Shown: positions 1 through 8,763, counted from the stretch's first letter. The stretch: DNA of 64,000 nt from Alteromonas sp. 1_MG-2023 (GCF_030547075.1 NZ_JAUOQH010000016.1:1-64000); one strand, 5' to 3'. Numbers and translations: made by a program. Notes: a model not told the origin generated them from the letters alone.

Positions 1-208
1 CAGCATGCACCGCCACAGCATCCATGCTGTGGAGGGTTCCTATTGCCCTAGCACACCATCTATAACGAGTTCGTACTGGGGGGTTCGCTGCCGCATCCTT
101 GCGGCAGAGGGTCATGAAGCAGACTCTTCAACCACCATCAGAAATTTTGTTTAGCAGCGTGCTCCGCCACAGTATCGATTCGGCGGCGGACGCATTAATC
201 ATTTAAGG
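1..208. other. Hairpin-rich stretch at left edge
   Basis: No gene is supported here. Two strong inverted repeats are visible: CCACAGCA/TGCTGTGG (13-32) and CTGCCGCA/TGCGGCAG (88-107). On the minus strand their loops read TGGA and AGGA, so both present a GGA in the loop. A third, looser pair (TCCGCC/GGCGGA) lies near 163-190. On the minus strand one frame stays open from about 115 past position 1 but has no recognisable protein character. It may be part of a structured RNA or a dispersed repeat that continues left of the window. Confidence 0.4.
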
Positions 209-937
209 TTAGGCGATAAGTGGAGCGTTTGATTCGTTAATGGCGAACTGGATCATGGCTTTATTTTTTCCACTACTTTTAGCCATATAGAGTTGCTTAT
301 CTGCATTTGAAAAAATCGAGTCGAAATCTAATTCAGACTCACTTTTTTCAAAACCGCCTAAGCTAATAGTGATAGGAATGTTGTTACCGTCTGAAGAGCT
401 AATTTGTTTGTTTCGGGTGGCGTCTACCAATCTATTTGCAGCCTGAGTGGCGGTTTCTCTACTAGTTGAGGGAAGGTAAACAATGAACTCTTCTCCTCCA
501 TAGCGCGCAACCAAATCTTCTTCGCGAACTTGTGCTTGAAGCACAGAAGCCACATGAAGAATAACTTCATCGCCTATATTGTGACCGTACGTGTCGTTAA
601 TTTTCTTGAAGTCGTCTATATCCACTACGAAGTAAAAACCTTGGGTCTGTTTATATTTATCTAGGCTGCTATTAAGTCCGCGGCGATTGAGTATTTGTGT
701 GAGCGGATCTATGTCTATATTCCGTTCAGCAACCTTCAGTCGACGGTTTACTTTATTGGCGTTTATGATGACAAAACCTAACAAACATACAAAAAAGATA
801 AGGTTCGCAATAAGTACTACGGAAAGCTCCATTAAAGGTCTTGCAATGGCTTCAAAGGGGTCGCTTTGTGCGGCAAAAGACCATGTTGGAATAATTCCGA
901 GTAGCCAAGTGACTAACCGTAAGTTACTTAGCTTCAT
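209..937 (-). CDS. Membrane diguanylate cyclase (GGDEF)
   Basis: This enzyme would make the second messenger cyclic di-GMP from two GTP at the inner membrane. The 242-residue protein has an N-terminal signal or anchor (about 1-22), a second membrane segment (about 35-58) and a C-terminal GGDEF domain. The active-site motif is GGEEF, and an RxxD product-inhibition site (REED) sits five residues before it. There is no recognisable periplasmic sensor domain, only about a dozen residues between the two hydrophobic segments. The start codon overlaps the end of the upstream membrane protein gene by 14 bases, with AAGG just upstream, so the two are probably translationally coupled. That partner may supply the sensory input, which is an inference. 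Confidence 0.9.
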   Translation of the reverse strand: MKLSNLRLVTWLLGIIPTWSFAAQSDPFEAIARPLMELSVVLIANLIFFVCLLGFVIINANKVNRRLKVAERNIDIDPLTQILNRRGLNSSLDKYKQTQGFYFVVDIDDFKKINDTYGHNIGDEVILHVASVLQAQVREEDLVARYGGEEFIVYLPSTSRETATQAANRLVDATRNKQISSSDGNNIPITISLGGFEKSESELDFDSIFSNADKQLYMAKSSGKNKAMIQFAINESNAPLIA

Positions 938-1439
938 CGGTAAACCTTATCGCTGACAAGCTAGAGCCAAACCCGATTAGGGAAAAATAAAGCATTCCGA
1001 ACACACCTGAACCTAGGAATGGACCAATTAACTCTTCATGAGAAGTCATATTCAGTAGTAACTTTGCTATTACCAAGTGGGTTACGCCCATCAGTAGTGC
1101 CAAGAGAGACACTAGCTCTGCACTTAACGGCTTTATAAAGTGATGAATGAGATACAAGCCTGTGCCAAAGAGTAAAACCGATGATAATACGTAAACGCTT
1201 AGAAGCTGACTGAAGCTTACGCTCCACCGCGAAAAAGCTAGGCTTAGATGCCAAAACTCGGGTAAGGCAAACAGAGCAAAAATATCGATGGTTCTGATGA
1301 TTTCAAATAATTCATCAGGGGTAATACTAGTGAGGTCATTGGTGTCAGCACTGAAAATGAAGGCTGAAGTTAATAAAGATAGTAAACCTAGCATAGCGCT
1401 GCTAACGCAAAGTGTTACTAGTTTAAACTTTCTATCCAT
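924..1439 (-). CDS. Small four-helix membrane protein, unknown
   Basis: I do not recognise this family. The 171-residue protein has four hydrophobic segments (about 8-30, 67-92, 103-120 and 140-165), consistent with an inner-membrane protein with short loops. It is the first gene of a two-gene unit with the GGDEF cyclase, overlapping it by 14 bases. The likely role is a membrane partner or sensor for the cyclase, but the sequence gives no direct evidence of ligand or function. It begins with ATG, and the upstream 116 bases separate it from a divergent gene and must hold both promoters. Confidence 0.75.
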   Translation of the reverse strand: MDRKFKLVTLCVSSAMLGLLSLLTSAFIFSADTNDLTSITPDELFEIIRTIDIFALFALPEFWHLSLAFSRWSVSFSQLLSVYVLSSVLLFGTGLYLIHHFIKPLSAELVSLLALLMGVTHLVIAKLLLNMTSHEELIGPFLGSGVFGMLYFSLIGFGSSLSAIRFTDEAK

Positions 1440-1555
1440 GAAAATTGGGTGTCTACTATTCTAAGTGAAGCTGAATTTCTATACTAATTGAATTAAGAAT
1501 GAATACAAACCTAAAAAGTATAGGGTTTGATATCAAGGTACGGCTTCTGATTTAG

Positions 1556-2707
1556 GTGAATTCAAACATGATTAAAATGAGCGTAGCAATTTATTTCCTT
1601 TCGATGTTTGAGTGCTTAGTTAGCGCTTACGCCTTGGCAGACACTATTGAAATAGACAGCATAAAATACACATCGTCCATTATTGAAACAGGGGCTGGGC
1701 AACCAACGATTATTGCGTCGGATATTAACGCTGATGACTACCAAGATGTGATAATCGCGAACGCGTCTGATAATAATATTATCACTTACCTTTCAGACGG
1801 TAAGGGCACCCTAAACCGAGGCGGAAGTTTTGCTGCAGGGGATAGTCCTTCAGGGTTAGCGATATCAAATATAAACGCAGACGGACACGTTGATGTGGTT
1901 GTTGCCAATCATGAAACTTCGTACATTACTTTGCTCTTTGGCAGGGGTGATGGAACCTTTGTCGAGCCTTCGCATTCCCCTTTAAATATTAACGTAAAGC
2001 CTCATCCCCACGTTGTGAAATTAAGTGACCTTGATGGTGATGAAACGCCAGATTTAATTGTAGATAACAGAAATCACCATGGGCTTCTGGTACTAAAAGG
2101 CTTAAGCAAGGGAGGATTTAAAACGCCCGGTACGGTTATTGATGCCGGTGGGGACCCATACCGAGGATTTGCTGTTGGCGACATCAATAACGATGGTTTT
2201 GAAGATATGGTTACTCCAAATCAGCGAGATATTGGCGTATTGCTGAATACTGGCGATAAGCAAATGCGCTTTTCTTTAAGCAAGTTAGTCCTATCGGAAT
2301 CGCCCTTTGTTATTGAGCTTGCTGATATGAATGGGGATGGAAATCATGATGTTATCGTAGCGACAAATGGCAGTGTGATTACCATTATGCTGGGCGATGG
2401 GCGCGGTAATTTTCTTAAAGCCGCTAAATCAGAAATTAATGCTTCTACAGGTGCAAAGCAAATTGCCACGTGCGATATAAATGGCGATGGAATTGATGAT
2501 GCGTTAATTAGTAGTTGGTCAGGTGAAGTGCTTGCAATATTGGGAAGTAAATCTTCATTTGACGCTATCAATTTCAAACACCCGCAAATTCAAAACCCTT
2601 GGAGCCTCGCCATTTTGGATATAAACCAAGATGGTAAAAGTGATTTTGTCATTGGGGATGGTGACAGTAAACGGGCTGCTGTGTATGTTAGTGTTATTGA
2701 GTTGTAG
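1556..2707 (+). CDS. Secreted FG-GAP/VCBS repeat protein
   Basis: The 383-residue protein has a signal peptide ending near ALA (residues 26-28) and then repeated units of the FG-GAP/VCBS type. At least seven Asp-rich loops of the form DxNxDGxxD are visible (for example DINNDGFED, DMNGDGNHD, DINGDGIDD, DINQDGKSD), each followed by hydrophobic strands. This pattern is known from calcium-binding beta-propellers related to integrin alpha, and seven repeats would suit a seven-bladed propeller. No catalytic or anchoring domain is visible. The frame opens with GTG at 1556; an ATG at 1568 is an equally plausible start. A cell-surface or extracellular binding role is inferred. Confidence 0.8.
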   Translation: MNSNMIKMSVAIYFLSMFECLVSAYALADTIEIDSIKYTSSIIETGAGQPTIIASDINADDYQDVIIANASDNNIITYLSDGKGTLNRGGSFAAGDSPSGLAISNINADGHVDVVVANHETSYITLLFGRGDGTFVEPSHSPLNINVKPHPHVVKLSDLDGDETPDLIVDNRNHHGLLVLKGLSKGGFKTPGTVIDAGGDPYRGFAVGDINNDGFEDMVTPNQRDIGVLLNTGDKQMRFSLSKLVLSESPFVIELADMNGDGNHDVIVATNGSVITIMLGDGRGNFLKAAKSEINASTGAKQIATCDINGDGIDDALISSWSGEVLAILGSKSSFDAINFKHPQIQNPWSLAILDINQDGKSDFVIGDGDSKRAAVYVSVIEL

Positions 2708-2804
2708 ATGTTGAATTATTCGGAGTAACTTCAAGGCAATTAGCAACTTTAAAGTACTTAACAACGTCTAAACAAGTATTCGTGCGCTAATAAAAGGGAA
2801 ATTT

Positions 2805-3005
2805 ATGTGGGAATATAAAATTATAAATTCGTCAGATGCTAAGAGAAGTGGTTTTCTAACAGGGCTTACTGTCGAAGATGTTGAAAAGTATCTGAATTCA
2901 CTAGGTAAGCAGGGCTGGGAAATTATCGATTTAGATTTTCAAATGGACCCAACAATGCCTGGAGGCCCTACGCATTTTCATGGCGTAGCGAAAAGACCGA
3001 AATAA
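2805..3005 (+). CDS. DUF4177-like small protein
   Basis: This 66-residue protein has the layout of DUF4177: an N-terminal WEYKII strand, a short helix containing LNSLGKQGWEIIDLDF, and a final strand near THFHGVAKR. Proteins of this kind are small cytosolic alpha/beta proteins of unknown function, often found in mobile or accessory regions. It starts with ATG after AAAGGGAAATTT. It is the first of four small plus-strand genes separated by short gaps, an arrangement resembling a gene-cassette array. Confidence 0.65.
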   Translation: MWEYKIINSSDAKRSGFLTGLTVEDVEKYLNSLGKQGWEIIDLDFQMDPTMPGGPTHFHGVAKRPK

Positions 3006-3053
3006 TAATGTTGAAGCTAGTTGAGCTAAACTTACAAGGAAGCTGGGTACACT

Positions 3054-3647
3054 ATGTTTTTAAACGAATGTGAGTTGGAAGCAGGTTCAGTTTTGCTGGT
3101 GCCTTTGAAGCAAGAACACGCTGATGATTTGTCAGAGGCAGCATGCGACGGAAAATTATGGGATCTCTGGTTTACCTCGGTACCACAGCCTGAGTCTATT
3201 AACGCCTATATTTCAGTTGCATTGCAGCAACAAAAAGATGGCTTGTCCCAACCCTTCGCAGTGGTTAACAAGCTAAGTGGAAAAGTGATCGGCAGCACCC
3301 GCTTTTGTAATATAGATAGTAAAAACAAGCGAGTAGAAATTGGCTATACCTGGTATGCAAAAAGTTACCAGCGCTCATCGGTTAATACGGAATGTAAATT
3401 AGCCTTGTTGAAATACGCCTTTGAAGTGCTCGACGTTATTGCTGTCGAGTTTAGAACTCACTGGCATAATCTTGGATCGCGAAATGCAATTGCTCGTTTG
3501 GGAGCAAAGCAAGACGGGGTACTTAGGCAGCATCAACGGCTCCCAGATGGTTCGTTTAGAGACACAGTGGTATTTTCTATTATTGACTCTGAATGGGCGG
3601 CGGTAAAAAATAACTTAACGCATAAGTTGGCGAGTTACCCGCAATAG
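3054..3647 (+). CDS. GNAT acetyltransferase, RimJ/RimL type
   Basis: The 197-residue protein fits the GNAT fold of the RimJ/RimL kind, which transfers acetyl groups from acetyl-CoA to protein N-termini, amino sugars or antibiotics. Typical elements are the PLKQEHADDL start strand, the IGSTRFCNID and VEIGYTWYAKSYQRSSVNTE segment corresponding to the acetyl-CoA binding region, and the late motif NLGSRNAIARLGAKQDGVLRQH common to ribosomal-protein-type acetyltransferases. The substrate cannot be read from the sequence. It stands in the run of small accessory genes, with AAGGAAGC upstream of the ATG. Confidence 0.85.
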   Translation: MFLNECELEAGSVLLVPLKQEHADDLSEAACDGKLWDLWFTSVPQPESINAYISVALQQQKDGLSQPFAVVNKLSGKVIGSTRFCNIDSKNKRVEIGYTWYAKSYQRSSVNTECKLALLKYAFEVLDVIAVEFRTHWHNLGSRNAIARLGAKQDGVLRQHQRLPDGSFRDTVVFSIIDSEWAAVKNNLTHKLASYPQ

Positions 3648-3684
3648 CACCAAGTTGTTAGCGTCGTTAGCCAGAAGGTAAGTC

Positions 3685-4188
3685 ATGCCCAAAATAGTCG
3701 TGTTCGGTAATTCAGGTTCAGGAAAATCGACCTTGGCCAAGAACTTGGTAAAGGTTCACCACATCGCGCATTTAGATTTAGACTCGGTGGCTTGGGCACC
3801 CTCAAATTCGGCCACAAGCCCACCTAGTCGCATGCCTATTAACGAATCGACGGTGCTTATTGAACGTTTTTTAACTGACAATACATGCTGGGTTATTGAA
3901 GGATGTTATTCCGATTTGCTCGCTGAAGTACTGCCTTATGCCGATGAACTTATATTCTTAAATTTACCCATAACCCTTTGTGTCGAAAACGCTAAGGCGC
4001 GCCCTTGGGAGCCTCATAAATATGAGTCTAAGCAAGCGCAAGATGCGAATTTAGATATGTTGATAGACTGGATAAAGGAATATGAAAATAGAACGGATAC
4101 CTTTTCCAAGCAGAGTCATCAAGCTCTGTATGATAGTTTTAACCGAACAAAAACGATGTATACGACAAACACGACGCATGCTGTATGA
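3685..4188 (+). CDS. P-loop kinase-like protein (FlaR type)
   Basis: The protein begins with a beta strand and a classical Walker A motif (GNSGSGKST, residues 8-16), followed by HLDLDSVAW, a pattern seen in the adenylate-kinase-like or topology-modulation (FlaR) group of small nucleotide kinases. At 167 residues it has the family's usual length, and the WVIEGCYSDLLAEVLPYADELIFLNLP segment matches the strand-helix pattern of that group. The phosphorylated substrate is unknown. AAGG lies nine bases before the ATG. It is 37 bases after the GNAT gene. Confidence 0.75.
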   Translation: MPKIVVFGNSGSGKSTLAKNLVKVHHIAHLDLDSVAWAPSNSATSPPSRMPINESTVLIERFLTDNTCWVIEGCYSDLLAEVLPYADELIFLNLPITLCVENAKARPWEPHKYESKQAQDANLDMLIDWIKEYENRTDTFSKQSHQALYDSFNRTKTMYTTNTTHAV

Positions 4189-4251
4189 AAAAGTTGATAT
4201 GAAAGATATGAGTTAAAAAAAGACAAGACCCATAATATAAAGAGTACAGCA

Positions 4252-4656
4252 GTGACCTACGATGAGTTTAATCATTATTGTGGCAGCCTAAAGGCCACAA
4301 CCTATGTGATGCAATGGAACAATTCCCATGTGTGGAAGGTGGGCGGGAAAGTATTTGCCATAGGTGGCTTGAGTAAGACTGATGAGCCCGCGTATATCTT
4401 TAAAACCTCAGATCTTAATTACCATTTCTTGAGTGAGAAACCTGGGTATCGCCCCGCGCCTTATTTTGCGTCTCGAGGCATGAAATGGATCCAGCAATTT
4501 GGCGTCGCTGAAGCTCAAATTAAAAAGCCCGTTGAACTAGGTGTAGAATATCTCGACGAAGAGCTTAGCTATTATCTAAACGAGTCTTATAAAATAGTGT
4601 CCCTAGACCTTACTAAGAAAAAGCAGAAAGAACTAGGGTTGAATCAGATACAGTAA
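4252..4656 (+). CDS. MmcQ/YjbR family protein
   Basis: The 134-residue protein matches the MmcQ/YjbR (CyaY-like fold) family: an N-terminal YDEFNHYCGSLKATT helix, then WKVGGKVFAIGGL, FKTSDLNYHFLSEKPGYRPAPYF, and a C-terminal helix with LNESYKIVSLDLTKK. Members are small soluble proteins, sometimes called DNA-binding, whose function is poorly known. The start is a GTG at 4252. It is the last of the four small plus-strand genes and is followed by a convergent peptidase gene. Confidence 0.85.
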   Translation: MTYDEFNHYCGSLKATTYVMQWNNSHVWKVGGKVFAIGGLSKTDEPAYIFKTSDLNYHFLSEKPGYRPAPYFASRGMKWIQQFGVAEAQIKKPVELGVEYLDEELSYYLNESYKIVSLDLTKKKQKELGLNQIQ

Positions 4657-4703
4657 CAAGTAGTGCTGGACAAACTTGTCTATTCTCGTCTGTATAAGTT
4701 GTA

Positions 4704-6539
4704 CTAATTTTCTGCTGCTATCCATTCATTGATGTTATCTTCTAAAATTGTGAGTGGAACAGCACCACTACCTAAAACCACATCATGAAATTCACGAATA
4801 TCGAAATTTTCACCAAACGATGCTTCAGCTTTAGCGCGTAGTGCTTTAATTTTCAATTCTCCCACTTTGTAGGCAGTGGCTTGTCCTGGCCACACAATAT
4901 AACGGTCTACTTCAACAGTAACATCATGTTCTGTCTTGCCTGAATTGGCCATGAAATAGTCGATAGATTGCTGGCGAGTCCAACCAAACACGTGTATTCC
5001 GGTATCGACCACCAAGCGCATAGCGCGCCACATTTCAAAGGTAAGTTGACCAAATTTTGAATAGGGATCTTGATAAAACCCCATATCTTCACCCAAGCTC
5101 TCGGCATATAACCCCCAGCCCTCTACAAAACCGGTATACATAGGGATTTTGCGGAACCATGGCGTGTCTTGCATTTCTTGTTGCAGTGCAACTTGTAAAT
5201 GGTGGCCTGGAACAGCCTCATGCAAAGTCAGTGCTTCCATCTCATATTTTGGCCGCGATGCTAATTGGTAGGTATTGGCAAAAAAATTGCCTGCTCGGCC
5301 TGCGTCTAATGATCCCGGTTCATAATAAGCGGTAGTTTGAGACTTTTCAGCATAAGCTGGTACGGGAATAACGCCGTATGGCGTTCTTGGCAAAAGGCCA
5401 AAAAGCTTGGGTAATTCAGCATCGGCTTTTTTCGCAATGTTTCGATACTCTCGGAGTAAATCTTCAGCATCAGTAAAATAAAATTGCGGATCGTCACGTA
5501 AGAAATGTAGAAATTCATCAAAACTACCCTCAAAGCCAGACGATGTAATTGATTGTTCCATTTCTTTGCGAATACGGGCTACTTCTTTTAAGCCGAGTTC
5601 ATGTATTTGCGTTGGGGTTAAGCTGGTAGTAGTGAACTCTTGAACATTAACTGTATACCATGCCTTACCATTAGGTAAATTCGATAAACCAATAGTTTCA
5701 CGGGAGCGCGGAATGTACTCTTTCACCACAAAGTCGTGAAGCATTTCGAGTGACGGATGTACGCTATTTTTGACAATTTTCTGTGCTTGCGCTTTCAGTG
5801 AATTGAAAGTTTGCTGTGATACCATTTCTGGTTTACTTGCAAAGGCGGTAAGGTAAGGTGATTGTTCAATATCAACTGCTAGTTGATTGTTTATAATATC
5901 GGGGATGTTAGTTAAGGTTACCTTTGGCGGAGTAATGCCTTCCTCTAAGCCCAGCTTCATCCATTCTATAGTGTGGGTGACCTCCATTTCTATACCGGAT
6001 AATCGGGCAATAATATTATTCAAGTCGTGCTCATTTCGCACAGGCATCATTGCTAGAACTCTAGCTGCATCTTGATAGATGCCAGATAACTGATCGATAG
6101 GCATTAGCATACCATCAAATTGTTCACGAGCGATTTCTGTCTCTAGAGTGTATATAAGTATGGTGAGATTAAGGCGGTCTTCTTTGCTTAAATTTGTGGG
6201 GTCGATGCTTTTAAATAGGTTGAACCATTTATTGGTCTCTTCTGTGTATTTCTCATGTCGCGCTATCGACGAATCAGACCATTTATCTTGGTGCTTCTCA
6301 AAGCCCATATAAGTGCCTAATTCTGGCCATAATAATAGGGTGTACTCGAAGTAGAGTTCAGAACTTTTCGCTAAGCGTTCGCCACTATTTAACATGGCTT
6401 CATTGGTAGTAAGCGATGCTAACTCAGTTAACTGTTGATTACGAAGTTCATCAGTTTCATTGGCTATTGCGGGTGAAGCTTTAAAAATAGAACAGTTAAT
6501 TAAAGTAATAATAACGACAAAAATAACGATGCGGTGCAT
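4704..6539 (-). CDS. DUF885 family secreted metallopeptidase-like protein
   Basis: The protein belongs to the DUF885 family, large alpha-helical proteins with a zinc-metallopeptidase-like motif, here HEAVPGHHLQ. The C-terminal half carries other conserved family segments such as GFVEGWGLYAESLG and the final SGAVPLTILEDNI. Function in the family is largely inferred to be peptide or dipeptide hydrolysis. The frame extends to 6587, but the better start is ATG at 6539, preceded by AAAGGA and opening a signal peptide with likely cleavage after SPAIA. This gives 611 residues, a normal length. It faces the MmcQ gene and is divergent from yeiP. Confidence 0.85.
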   Translation of the reverse strand: MHRIVIFVVIITLINCSIFKASPAIANETDELRNQQLTELASLTTNEAMLNSGERLAKSSELYFEYTLLLWPELGTYMGFEKHQDKWSDSSIARHEKYTEETNKWFNLFKSIDPTNLSKEDRLNLTILIYTLETEIAREQFDGMLMPIDQLSGIYQDAARVLAMMPVRNEHDLNNIIARLSGIEMEVTHTIEWMKLGLEEGITPPKVTLTNIPDIINNQLAVDIEQSPYLTAFASKPEMVSQQTFNSLKAQAQKIVKNSVHPSLEMLHDFVVKEYIPRSRETIGLSNLPNGKAWYTVNVQEFTTTSLTPTQIHELGLKEVARIRKEMEQSITSSGFEGSFDEFLHFLRDDPQFYFTDAEDLLREYRNIAKKADAELPKLFGLLPRTPYGVIPVPAYAEKSQTTAYYEPGSLDAGRAGNFFANTYQLASRPKYEMEALTLHEAVPGHHLQVALQQEMQDTPWFRKIPMYTGFVEGWGLYAESLGEDMGFYQDPYSKFGQLTFEMWRAMRLVVDTGIHVFGWTRQQSIDYFMANSGKTEHDVTVEVDRYIVWPGQATAYKVGELKIKALRAKAEASFGENFDIREFHDVVLGSGAVPLTILEDNINEWIAAEN

Positions 6540-6905
6540 AGAGATAGTCCTTTTTAAGATAGATACAACGGTGCGGTAGAAACACAATTTAGTTTTGTAA
6601 TGTCATCAAACATTACTCACGTACAGTACCTGCTCTACTCAAAACTCCTCTGGTGAGGAAACTCCATTTTGCATTCACACTCAAGGCACTCGCTCAAGTA
6701 TAGAATAAATGACTGAAAACACCTCTTAGTTAGGGCGTGGGGGAGGCTGAGGCCGAAAATTAGTTGGGAAACCGCGCTTTTACAGACATTTTGCCCCGCT
6801 TTTAATAACAACCTACTTCCGCATTCGCGTAAAATAGCGGAAGATAGGGCGATAATTTAACATGGCCTGCCAATCGTTAAAGGCCATTAATAACAGGGTA
6901 AGACC
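6540..6905. other. Divergent intergenic region, DUF885 and yeiP
   Basis: This stretch holds the promoters of two divergent genes and no supported gene. A short plus-strand frame from 6862 is out of frame with yeiP and has no family character. No strong operator or terminator was seen. Confidence 0.4.
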
Positions 6906-7472
6906 ATGCCAAAGGCAAGTGAAATTAAAAAGAATCACACCATCGTTTATGGTGGTAAAACATGTATTGTTAGAGATATCGAACGGTCAGTACCTCAGGG
7001 CCGTGCGGGTGGTAGTATTTATCGCATGCGTATGTACGATGTGGTTAGCGGCGCTAAATTTGATGAAACATTCAAAGATTCAGACATGTTAGATATGGCT
7101 GATTTGGTTCGTCGCCCGGTGATGTTTTCTTACATTGATGGCGACGAGTATGTATTCCTCGATAACGAAGATTACACGCCGTATCACCTAAATAAAGAAA
7201 GCATTGCTGATGAAGCTTTGTTTATTAATGAAAAGACCGAGTCTATTCAGGTGTTAATTGTAAGCGACGTGCCAGTAGCGCTAGACTTACCAATGAGTGT
7301 AGAGCTTGAAGTGACTGAAACCGATCCTTCTATTAAAGGTGCTTCCGCTACCTCGCGCACCAAGCCTGCTACGCTATCGACTGGCCTAGTGGTTCAAGTA
7401 CCTGAGTACATCAGTACTGGTGAGTGGATAAAGGTAAACACCGAAGAGCGTAAATTCCAAAGTCGCGCATAG
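6906..7472 (+). CDS. yeiP: Elongation factor P-like protein YeiP
   Basis: The 188-residue protein closely follows the YeiP/EfpL pattern: [10 protein letters not shown] start, [19 protein letters not shown] in domain II, and the C-terminal [29 protein letters not shown]-like proteins bind the ribosome beside the peptidyl-tRNA and relieve stalling on difficult motifs such as proline runs. The residue at the tip of the domain I loop region (SVPQGRAGG) differs from the lysine-tipped loop of EF-P, as is usual for YeiP. It is a single gene followed by a 13-bp perfect inverted repeat. Confidence 0.93.
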   Translation: MPKASEIKKNHTIVYGGKTCIVRDIERSVPQGRAGGSIYRMRMYDVVSGAKFDETFKDSDMLDMADLVRRPVMFSYIDGDEYVFLDNEDYTPYHLNKESIADEALFINEKTESIQVLIVSDVPVALDLPMSVELEVTETDPSIKGASATSRTKPATLSTGLVVQVPEYISTGEWIKVNTEERKFQSRA

Positions 7473-7484
7473 ATTCACGAATTT

Positions 7485-7520
7485 TAGTTGCGCCTTGTTG
7501 AGAATATCAAGGCGCAACTA
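7485..7520 (+). terminator. Inverted repeat after yeiP
   Basis: A perfect 13-bp inverted repeat (TAGTTGCGCCTTG and its complement, 10-base loop) begins 12 bases after the yeiP stop. There is no run of T after it, so it may be a weak terminator or an RNA 3-prime end stabiliser. Confidence 0.5.
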
Positions 7521-7891
7521 TGTCGTACTATTATGAACCTCTCGCTTTAGCTTTTAAAAAGCAAACGCATATTAAACGATGCGTTGTTCCTTCGAAGCCA
7601 TAGCTACGCACTGTCAGAGTGTAAAATACGAAAACATATTTATCCCATCAGGTGTTTTCACTTACGCAATTACCCCTCAGTAAATTAGTCATTTGAGCCA
7701 GTGCCGGTCGGTGTGTAATCGGATAATAATAGCAATACCATTAAAACCGTTACTGCACCTGAAAGTGGATTTTCGCTATACGGGTTATCAGGGCCTTCGG
7801 TAAAACAAGGGCAAAGTATTATGACCATTGCGAAACCAAGTACTCGCCCGTGATCGGCATCTAGTAGTGCGAACTTATAAACTCGGAAGTA
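7521..7891. other. Intergenic region with a possible gene remnant
   Basis: No intact gene is seen. A plus-strand frame without a proper start, 7719-7853, reads like the end of a biotin/lipoyl-type hairpin domain (TVTAPESGF ... GPSVKQGQSIMTI), as in membrane-fusion proteins, and may be a decayed gene end. Confidence 0.3.
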
Positions 7892-8668
7892 ATGAACGTG
7901 GAATTTTTAATTTTTTGGCTAACTGCTGACGGCGCTATTTCATTACCTACCGCCGTTATGCTTATTGCTACTTCTACTATCACTTCACTCATAACGGCCA
8001 GTTTTGGTATAGGTGGTGGTGTGTTGCTTATTGCAGTAATGGCGGGGAGTTTACCTGTATCTGCGCTTATTCCTGTGCATGGGTTGGTTCAACTTGGCTC
8101 AAATGGTAACCGAGCGTTGATGACCTTTCGGCATATCGATTGGTCTATGGTTAAATTCTTTTCACTGGGTGCGCTACTCGGAGCTGTATTGGCGTCTTTT
8201 ATTGTAGTGCAGCTACCGTTAGTGGTTATTCAGTTTGCGGTGGCGGGCTTTATTTTGTTTTTAGTTTGGGGCAGCAAACCGAAAGCCCAAGAGATGCAGC
8301 CTACGGGGCGAAGTTTGGCAGGGATGATGACTACGCTAATTTCTATGTTTGTAGGCGCTACCGGGCCGCTAGTTGCTGCATTTGTGCATCGAAATAACTA
8401 CAACAAAATGCAAATAACCGCCACGATGGCATCGTGCCTTACTTTTCAGCATGGCCTAAAAGCGTTTGTCTTCACCTTCGTAGGTTTCTCCTTTTTTCAG
8501 TGGCTAGGATTAATTGTTGCCATGATTATAAGTGGTGCAATGGGGACTTACGTTGGCTTAAAAGTGCTGAATAAAATTCCAGCTGAGAAATTTTTAATAC
8601 TGTTTAAGGTCATTGTTACTTTGCTCGCTCTGCGCTTGATTTTTCAGGCAACAGCTGGCTTGTTTTAG
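7892..8668 (+). CDS. TauE/SafE family membrane permease
   Basis: This 258-residue inner-membrane protein has about seven or eight hydrophobic segments and the TauE/SafE hallmarks ASFGIGGGVLLIAVM near the start and TTLISMFVGATGPLVAAFVHR in the second half, an internal duplication typical of the family. Members export sulfite or sulfoacetate or move other small anions. It stands alone between yeiP and a convergent receptor gene. The substrate is not evident; a second, more distant family member occurs at 27140-27901. Confidence 0.85.
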   Translation: MNVEFLIFWLTADGAISLPTAVMLIATSTITSLITASFGIGGGVLLIAVMAGSLPVSALIPVHGLVQLGSNGNRALMTFRHIDWSMVKFFSLGALLGAVLASFIVVQLPLVVIQFAVAGFILFLVWGSKPKAQEMQPTGRSLAGMMTTLISMFVGATGPLVAAFVHRNNYNKMQITATMASCLTFQHGLKAFVFTFVGFSFFQWLGLIVAMIISGAMGTYVGLKVLNKIPAEKFLILFKVIVTLLALRLIFQATAGLF

Positions 8669-8677
8669 GTTAGCTGC

Positions 8678-8705
8678 CTTCTCTTATTTAGCTAAGTAAG
8701 AGAAG
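8678..8705 (+). terminator. Hairpin after TauE-like gene
   Basis: CTTCTCTTA and its complement TAAGAGAAG, separated by 10 bases, form a hairpin just after the permease stop at 8668. It probably ends the plus-strand transcript together with the next hairpin. Confidence 0.5.
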
Positions 8706-8713
8706 CTGAAGGT

Positions 8714-8738
8714 AAAAAAGGCGTGAACTTCACGCCTT
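8714..8738 (-). terminator. Rho-independent terminator of metal receptor
   Basis: AAGGCGTGAA and its complement form a 10-bp stem. On the minus strand it is followed by six T residues, the form expected for an intrinsic terminator of the receptor transcript. Confidence 0.75.
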
Positions 8739-8763
8739 CGTTGTACATCGGTGACGAGTTACC

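Noticed and set aside
687..956. Open frame on the plus strand opposite the GGDEF gene
   Set aside because: It is antisense to a well-supported GGDEF domain and has no family character of its own.
3054..4188. GNAT and P-loop genes as a toxin-antitoxin pair
   Set aside because: The GNAT protein is of RimJ/RimL type with no adjacent antitoxin-like DNA-binding gene, and the P-loop protein is not zeta-like.
6862..7092. Plus-strand frame overlapping the yeiP start
   Set aside because: It overlaps yeiP in another frame; yeiP is strongly supported by sequence pattern.
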